Assembly: GCA_015680685.1 (NCBI GenBank)
Contig: MNCI01009291.1
Coordinates: 4,940-68,939 of the forward strand
Direction: 5' to 3'
DNA length: 64,000 nucleotides
Origin: Gnetum montanum
Lineage: Eukaryota; Streptophyta; Gnetopsida; Gnetales; Gnetaceae
Made by a program: the position numbers and the translations under genes. This document shows positions 57,317-64,000 of the stretch, piece by piece (within the stretch, counting starts at the first letter, position 1; each line of letters opens with the position of its first letter). The notes below the pieces were generated by a model. That model was not told the origin of the DNA. It was given only the letters and a program-made list of their open reading frames with translations, and searched no databases.

Positions 57317-59794
57317 CAAAAATACAGCACGGAAGCAGAGCCTCAAAAAGCCTAAAAGGCGTCCTCTGTGTGTACAGTCAAGTATGGATAGATGCGGTGG
57401 GCATGGCACATGTGGCTTAACTCACACTCCGTGTTCGACCAACTATTCATGGAGTTCTCCGCGTATCTGCAAATTTTCTATGCAGGAGTCTGTCAGAGGT
57501 GGGATTACAATAATTGGGAAAGGCTTCACAAAGTCTCCCTTGTGTCACATGGAAACTCCCAACCCAGGTTCCACTTCCACCCACAAAAATGTTGTTTAAT
57601 CCAAATCAGTGATATCCTTGCAATGTTTTAATCATATACTTGTGGAGCTGGATTGGGTTCCAGGCTGGGTCGCTGATTTTTCTGGAATGGATGGAAGCCA
57701 TGTTTTGGGGATGAAGTTTCTTCAATTCTTTTGCTTGGACGGTTAGGCAGAGGCGGTGCATGTGACTGGCACTCGTTTTACGCTGTGATTCTGTGAAAGA
57801 AAAGCTTCGTGAAGTCTTTTCAATGTTCTGTCCTAGTGTCCGGCGCCTCCTGTTCCAAGCAATGGCCCATGTCTGAACGCCCAAGCTAAATCCCGTTATT
57901 CATGGAACATTCTGGTCTGTTCTGGTCTGGTCTGGCATAGAATTCCTCGTGCATGTTAAAAATGTTTATACCTCTTCTTCCAAGATTTTAGTTAGTGAAA
58001 GTAAATCAGTTCATGCTCGCTGAGGATCTTGTAATTGGTAGTTAGACAGCGGAAGCTTAGTGCCCAAGTTTACTTCAAGGCAACGCAAAGTGATTCCATG
58101 ATTAGGAAATCCATGGAACCACGTTAACAGAGCAAGAATAGATTTTCGATTTATTATGGATGCGTTATAACATGCTTTTTCGGTATAAAAATTCACTTTG
58201 AATTAAGGCGCCATCAAGAGTCAGGAGTACTGCGACATCGCACCGTAGGGTCATTACCTGAGGCTTAATGTTAGTCGCCTCAAGGGCGAACCAGTAAATA
58301 ACTAAAAGTTTCTGTTTTTAGGATATTGGTAGATCAACAAAAGCTTCTGTTTTTAAGCTATTAGTAGATAAGCAAAAGCCTCTCTTTGATCAGATAGGGT
58401 AAGTTCATGGTATCTTTGTTGAGGCCATATTCCATATTTAATTTACATTACATAATGTAACGCCTGACCAAGAGATTTTTTTGGCCTCCTTTAAAAACCT
58501 CAATTGCCTCGGTTGTTCCCACTCGATTGATGCGTCGATGTCCCAGTTATTGCCTCAAAGTGGAAAGATTTAAAAATGTTGTAAATTAACGTATCTCCAT
58601 AATCACGGTACGTAACCTTTTTTAAGATGACATACATCTGAAATGCCTGAAGGCCTCGTTGGAGGGATAAAATATTCAGGGCGTCCAGTTCTACTCTGAA
58701 GTTGGATATTCACTTCATGCATATCACCAAATCTTGAATTCAAATACCTAGAAGGCTTTGAAATCAATGCTGATCCAGGGGGCAAAAGGTTACGTTAATT
58801 TAATTGGTTACAACTTATAAAAATATTCAATAACAGCATTTCCCAAAAAACCCTTCCAACTCGATTTTCTCAACTGCATTAAAGACCAGAATGACTACGT
58901 GCATAGGATAACCAACGGGCTTAAAAAGTAAATGACCAGTTAACACTTCATTTTAGTGAACTTTAAGAATTATTTGAGCTCAAAAACGCATTCAATTGTC
59001 ATTGCAAGTTCTGTATCCGGTCATAATAAAATTTTGGTGATCCACCTAGGAAAAAGCATGCTATCATTACAAGGTGCTTCTCAAGTGCCCAATTCTCTGA
59101 AAGGCAAGTTTAACAAGCATCCGAACCAACAAAGAACTTTCCGGTTTTGAGGGTTGAAGGCAACATATGGCTAAACTAACAAACCAACCGGAAAGTCAAA
59201 AACAGAAACATTTTTTAAAAGCCAGCGTATGTTAAAAATGTGTGCTCTACAATAACTTTCACAACACATAACAGTAAGAAGGGCCGTAACAATCAACTTT
59301 AGTAAGACCTATCGAATATGTCAATATTTCCGATCATAGCCAATACATCCAAATGATTCAGATCAATGGAACATGATACAGTCCACAAACTAGACTTGAT
59401 CTCTGTTGTATGAAATGTTCACCTATAAAATACAGTGACATCACATTATAGAAATGCGCTAAACTTTAAAAGGAAATGACGCTCATTAATTAAGAGTATA
59501 ATTTCTAAATAATAGCAAAATTCCGAAGAGAAGAAACATTCCACCTATATTAAATTTAAAACAAGTGGATCCAACCAAGCAAAATTCCATAACAGGAATA
59601 TACAAAACTACGAACGGTTTAAGATATCTGGGTAACAGGATTCTGAAAAACAATTAATCTCAAGATGAAATTTCTGGCAAGTTACCACACCAAATCCAAA
59701 CCGAAACAGCCAAAGTGACACAAATGAGAAGATGCTTGTTCTAGTCACGTTTTGCAGCACTAACCATAACCAAAGTTACTGCTAATAACGTTTC
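57317..59794. other. Intergenic region between the SAUR and SR45a-like genes
   Basis: No further gene is supported. It includes the SAUR promoter side, a short CTGGT-type repeat near 57910-57935 ('ttctggtctgttctggtc'), a 35-bp tandem repeat at 58304-58380 and the probable 3' UTR of the SR45a-like gene (about 59400-59794). Short open frames here have no recognisable domain. Confidence 0.5.
58304..58380. repeat. 35-bp tandem repeat, two copies plus a bit
   Basis: 'aaaagtttctgtttttagg' ... 'attggtagatcaac' repeats with slight changes from 58339, and a third unit begins at 58374. Confidence 0.75.
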
Positions 59795-62711
59795 CTAATA
59801 ATTTCTGTACGGAGACACTGATCGAGACAGGGATCGATCACGTCCACCATATCGAGACGATCTGCTCTTTCTGTAGTAGGAGGGCGAAACTGACCTATCA
59901 CGTCTCCCATACGGTGAATAATGTCTGTAAGGAGAAGCTGATCGCGAAACAGAGTGCCTGCGCCTTCCATAAGTAGACGAACGCCTAACATACGGGGACC
60001 TGTCTCTTCTGTATGGCGAATAGGATCTATCCCTTCTGTAGTAAGGGGAGGTTGATCTTCTGTATCTTCTGTCATAACGTGAGGAATAGCTAGGTGAGCG
60101 GTATCGCCCTCCCCTATATGGAGAGTAACTTGGAGAACGGCGTGAGCTGTATCGGTCACTGGATCGGCTGTTTCTTCTTCGATCATAATCCCTCCCTGAG
60201 AAATTATTAAACAGTGTTAGCAATGAATTCAACTACCCCTATCCCTTGCTGTCGAAGTCAAACTTGTTACTAGCATGTAAATCAACGTTTTTGAACCTCT
60301 ACTTGTTTTCGCTATGGTCAACATGTAAGTCACTTACCTCTTGTAGGTCTCACTCCAAGGTACTTCCCAGGAGTTGGGGTTCTTCCCCGTTTCCTCCGTG
60401 CCTGAAAGGAATACAATTGCATTAGGATGGTTGTAAACATATTCGCTAATAATCTTTTTGGAACAGGACAGACGAAAAAAGGTGGACCTACTCCAGAGCT
60501 TTCATAAACACAAACTTCTAGCACTGCCAACAGAATACAAGGTAACAGACAATGACAGCCCATGAAAATCGACTGCATCAGTTATAAACGAAGAAAATGT
60601 AAAAATGTAATCAACAGACGGAAAAAGAATTGATTAGCACTTTCCACATACATAAATTTGTGAACAACGCCATGCCATAGGAATCGAATCAAAACTTATA
60701 ATGGCTCATAAAGGGGGCATGAGTGCCATGAAAAGAAACGAAACAAAAAACACCCACTAGCTAATGACTATAAAATACAATAGCATGCAATTAAACATTA
60801 GTCAATTGCTTCATGCGAGAATGCAAATTGTACAACCCTCTGTTATTTAGTCAGTTGATTGCTGCATTTGACGTAGATAATTGATTTATTTGAAAATCTG
60901 ATGCAGTTGTTGACAGTGTTGAGTATTATGCAAGTTGTAAAATAGTTGGGACTGTTATTGCTCGTAGAAGGCTTATGCTGTTAAGTTGAAAAACAGTCGA
61001 TGTTGCTACGTAGCTGCCCTGCTGCCAAAATATGAGGCAACATTTCTAAACTGTGAGGGTAAGCATTTAAATTAAAAAGCATAACATCAACATTCACCTT
61101 TCAAAAGTTCCCAGTTTCTGAAACATCATACTATAGGAATTCCAAAGTTACATTATCATTATCGTCATATTTACCTTCTCTACTGTGATAACACGACCCT
61201 CTAGAACAGTCCCATCCAAATACTTAATGCAACGGTCAGCATCTTCAATTCTATCCATGGTTACAAAACCAAATCCCCGTGATTCCCTGGTCCGTGGATC
61301 AACAACCAAATGACACTCCAAAACCTGAAAACGTTAGGCAAGTCAGAACAACGTCTATGAAAATCCACTGATACAATAAACAAATACAACAATACGCATA
61401 CATAACAAAAAAAGAGTACAATATCCACTAGATAATATATCTCCAACATTTAGTGAAGTACAAACACAATCTATAACAGAAACGATATTCTTTGATAACT
61501 TCACATAGAACTGTTCGATAAGCTCAAAAATGTTATGTGCAGCAATTTATACTTTGGTGCAAATTTACGTCCAAAAATATGCAAAAGGTAATCAATGCGA
61601 ATCTTTCAAATCATCCCAGGGAAAAAAAAAAGAAGAAAGAGAAAAGAGGCTTTCAAAAACTGCTACTTATTCGCATACAACGGAGTTCATCATCAATAAT
61701 CTCCATAACTATCTTCGTGGCGTGTTACTCGAACGCGAACCTAAAATATCCATTTTTACAATGCCGCCTTGGCAAGCGTTGATATAAACCTTAGCATTTA
61801 ACTTAATAGCTACAAGCTAAATACATGGTTAAATTATTTAATTTATTTACAATTTTATTTTATGGTTTCGGTCGGATACTGTTTATAGCAAATTTGCTTG
61901 ATTTGTTCGAAATTCTTGGTAATTTTCATAATGATGTTTTCAAAATTCATACCATGTATATTTCTCCTAGACTTAATAAAATTCCAGTTCCAGTTAAATA
62001 TAGGGTAAAAGAAGAAATTGAAAAAAAAAAGCATCTCCTTGATAAAAGATCACACATATTACAATTTCCTGCTGTGAAGTTTATTCCGAGAGACTGAGAC
62101 GGAAAAAAATTATGATTTAAGATTAAACAGGCAATAGCTAGGAAAAGCTGCTTGTTTTAAAACGCATAAAGAAAACAAGCCGTAATCTAAAACCACTCGT
62201 ACCGTTCCATATTTAGAAAATGTTGTTTCCAGATCTCTTTTGGTAATGCGGTGCGATAACCCGGTGACATAAAGATTGTTTCCCGGATTTGAAACATCAC
62301 CTGACTCCCGGCTCCTGTTCAAGCAAAAATAGTATAACCTGCGTCCCTTGAAGAAAATGAATGTTAAATGCTCTTGCCAAACAGATTATAAAATTTCTTA
62401 CCTGGAGCGACTCCGCGACCTCGAATAAGATATGGAGAGAGAACGATCTCTCGTTGGAGAAAGCGAGTCATACCTTCCTCTCCTAGAGTAAGACTGAGCA
62501 TTCAAAAACGAAACGAAAAGAAAAGATACAACTTATTAGAAACTTTCATTCTTTAAAACATGTCGTGAACGACTGAAAATCTGCGAACAACTTCTTATAC
62601 GGATCGAAAGTGAAAATTAAAGAGGCCGAGAAATTTCCAAACCCTACCACGCCAAAGGAAACAGAATTTCAAAACCCTAACATGAAAATCAAAGCTTCAA
62701 AAACTCACCAT
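59795..62711 (-). CDS. SR45A: SR45a / transformer-2-like serine/arginine-rich splicing factor, 273 aa, six coding exons
   Basis: Coding exons on the minus strand: 62711-62709, 62493-62402, 62314-62203, 61324-61175, 60401-60338 and 60195-59795. All introns are GT...AG and the phases fit, giving 273 residues. Layout: short N-terminal RS region (MSYSRRGRYDSLSPTRDRSL, residues 1-34), one RRM (about 45-119) with RNP2 LYVTGL and RNP1 RGFGFVTM, linker RKRGRTPTPGKYLG, then a long C-terminal RS/YSPYRR-rich domain (about 141-273, ending SVSPYRNY). RS-RRM-RS order and the MSYSRR start match plant SR45a, a nuclear regulator of alternative splicing. The first coding exon holds only the ATG, with the donor GTGAGT directly after it. 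Introns 3 (878 bp) and 4 (850-770 bp range; 60402-61174) are the longest. No damage seen. The symbol rests on domain order; a transformer-2 paralogue is possible. Confidence 0.93.
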
Positions 62712-62887
62712 GGTTAAATCGAAATCTTAGACGTTTTCAGCGCCTGCAAAGCGCTGATTAACACCTGATATGCAATTGAAAACAGATCGGAACCCTGGCC
62801 AAACACGGCGAAGCAAAATGATTTTAACCTATTTGTTTGCCCTCACTTTCCTAGATTTGACGACACCAAATGTCAAGAGAAGAGAAG

Positions 62888-62897
62888 AGAATGTTCT
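62888..62897 (-). promoter_or_regulatory. Possible heat-shock element upstream of the SR45a-like gene
   Basis: AGAATGTTCT is a perfect nGAAnnTTCn palindrome, about 178 bases before the ATG; the next unit (taGtAAc) is imperfect. Beside it is a CT-rich stretch (minus ctcttctcttctct) like plant core-promoter Y patches. In Arabidopsis SR45a responds to heat and light stress. A functional role here is inference. Confidence 0.4.
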
Positions 62898-62939
62898 AGT
62901 AACAGGTTTTCCCTCCACGTAAACAAAAAAAATAGATGG

Positions 62940-63270
62940 ACAAACGGACGGTTTTGCCCGTTATTGAAATTATGTAAAGTATTTCATCGGTTTTGTCGAG
63001 CACCGGCCTCGTTAAGGCGGCGGTCCTGGGTTTCAAGCCTACCTCGACAACAACCGACCAGCTCTATGACAACGTCGAAAAGACGTGCAAATCAAAAAGA
63101 TTTTGTTTTATTACGGCCTTTTTCGAAAAGAAATATTGAATGGTGTTTGAAATATATTTACCTCTCGACATATAGTTTAATTAAAACTTTATAAGTTAGT
63201 ATTTAATTTTAGATATATAGTTTAATTAGAATTTTGTAATTCCATAGTATTTACCCATTACTAATGAGTT
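62940..63270. repeat. tRNA-like and AT-rich repeat DNA
   Basis: Near 62995-63050 'ggcctcgttaaggcggcgg' and 'gggtttcaagcctacc' resemble A- and B-box spacing of a tRNA-derived element. After it 'atatagtttaatta' occurs three times (about 63170, 63220 and 63310, the last diverged). No gene is seen. Confidence 0.35.
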
Positions 63271-63274
63271 TTCA

Positions 63275-63410
63275 AATCAAGAAACTTTTTTTAAAAAATA
63301 CTGGAAGACATATAGTCAAATTAGTTATTTATAATTAAGCATTGCCCACTGAGATTGAATCTATAAATTGGAACTTCTAAATGAAGAATATTACCACTCG
63401 GCTAACACCT
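63275..63410 (-). repeat. tRNA-derived SINE relic
   Basis: On the minus strand 'gttagccgagtggtaa' is an excellent tRNA-Ser/Leu-like A box, and 'agattcaatctcagtggg' about 40 bases on is a B box. The end runs into a T/A-rich tail. No complete tRNA cloverleaf is apparent, so this is a SINE rather than a tRNA gene. Confidence 0.55.
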
Positions 63411-63579
63411 CACTATTGTTTTTATTATGAGAATATGAGGGTGTTGAAACATAAAAGAATGACTCTAACTGTATGGAAGATGCACCCAAAATAATGATCC
63501 ATAGAAAAAGCTAAAGTCAATACAACAGTACTATCACCACTACCAACAAAAGACATCACAAGTATAGAAAAATGTCTAA
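63411..63579. other. Non-coding spacer
   Basis: Nothing recognised between the SINE-like relic and the orphan ORF fragment. It probably begins degraded retrotransposon sequence. Confidence 0.4.
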
Positions 63580-63745
63580 GGTAGTAGAGCGAACAAAAAA
63601 AATCACCTAAAGGTAAGCCTTCTAACAATCACCCTATAATGAGCCACCTAAATGAAGTCACAAGAATCATAAATTGGTTGCACAATGACTTAGCCAATTT
63701 ATTCTCTCAACATAAAGGAACATCATTATTGGTCATCATTTCTAG
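63580..63745 (+). pseudogene. Orphan fragment of the extra 3' ORF
   Basis: 'ataatgagccacctaaatga', then 'gtcacaagaatcataaattgg' and a 'gacttagccaatttattc' block match E0 near 23210-23285 and E2 near 18230-18310 (start of the coiled-coil part). Neighbouring element sequence is not recognisable. Confidence 0.6.
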
Positions 63746-64000
63746 AATATTCTAAATTTGGTGTCCCATGTCATTTATGACACCACTTTTAATACTTGTC
63801 TTCAAGCTTTAGTTTTAACATGTAGCATCATCTCTTGTGTTACCCTAACTTGTAGTTTTAGCATCAATTTTGCTCTATGTCATTTCTCAACATCTTTAGT
63901 TTTGATGTTGTTTTTGATGTTCAATTCCATTCCATATTTCAATGTCTAGTATTACTCTTTAGTATAAGAAAACATTTTAACATCAACTTTAACTTCATGC
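63746..64000. other. Unclassified AT-rich DNA
   Basis: No gene. Repeated 'tagttttagcatc' and 'acatcaactttaac' words resemble, loosely, the degenerate repeats at 780-1450. Confidence 0.3.

Noticed and set aside
57254-57409. 52-codon N-terminal extension of the SAUR frame
   Set aside because: Cys-rich, unlike SAURs, and it spans a TATA-like box just upstream of a family-typical start.
59782-60186. 134-codon frame overlapping the RS domain
   Set aside because: Alternative frame of SR45a exon 6; the RS frame splices correctly to the RRM.
61530-61787. Plus-strand open frames of 85 and 81 codons
   Set aside because: They lie inside intron 3 of the SR45a-like gene on the opposite strand and have no recognisable domain.
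62995-63060. A complete tRNA gene
   Set aside because: B-box-like sequence is present but no cloverleaf stems could be assembled.

Overview
The window is nuclear DNA from a seed plant with a large, repeat-rich genome. The supporting signs are AT-rich sequence, nested and heavily decayed LTR retrotransposons, a plant-specific SAUR gene and a plant SR45a-type splicing factor. A gymnosperm such as a conifer would fit, but nothing here proves it. Ordinary cellular genes occupy only about 56.8-62.9 kb. There are two runs of Ns (10619-10979 and 51338-52103) and two single Ns (33891, 33954).

Positions 1-53392 are essentially one stack of retrotransposons of a single Ty3/gypsy superfamily. It is probably Athila/Tat-like: primer-binding sites resemble a decayed tRNA-Asp complement, the RT motif is FMDDFSxYG, no chromodomain is visible, and the LTRs (about 0.81-0.9 kb) start TGATGA and end CTCATCA. 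I name the elements E0-E4. E0 (+) is the oldest host, with gag/pro/pol remnants at 1885-5960 and its 3' LTR split over 36561-37014 and 52951-53392. Into E0 went E2 (+, 7131-21095), E1 (+, 25933-35959, near-perfect target duplication) and E3 (-, 37015-52950). E3's 5' LTR was then split by E4 (-, 45516-52705, perfect duplication CATAC), the youngest copy. Three smaller insertions with 5-bp target repeats lie inside E2 and E0: 9271-11644, 16127-18045 (carrying a 181-bp CGTAG pentanucleotide tract) and 23851-25334.

The elements are modular. E1 has gag, protease, RT, RNase H and integrase. E0, E2 and E3 carry an extra ORF between the end of pol (or where pol should be) and the 3' polypurine tract, the place where some plant gypsy elements have an env-like gene. 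It has an N-terminal domain resembling the 'putative plant transposon protein' domain and a long charged coiled-coil tail. E3 has lost pol and keeps gag plus this ORF. E4 has lost RT through integrase and keeps gag-protease. Two of the more recent arrivals therefore lack their own polymerase and were presumably mobilised in trans.

From 53.4 to 56.5 kb come tRNA-derived SINE relics, a solo LTR (54127-55069, target duplication ATGAC) and a 5'-truncated LINE (55533-56512) with a 16-bp target duplication and, unusually, a poly(C) end. The gene island follows. An intronless SAUR gene (56843-57253, -) lies about 2.5 kb from a six-exon SR45a/transformer-2-like gene (59795-62711, -) whose reading frame and splice sites are all intact. 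From 63 kb to the end repeats return: SINE-like sequence and an orphan fragment of the extra ORF.
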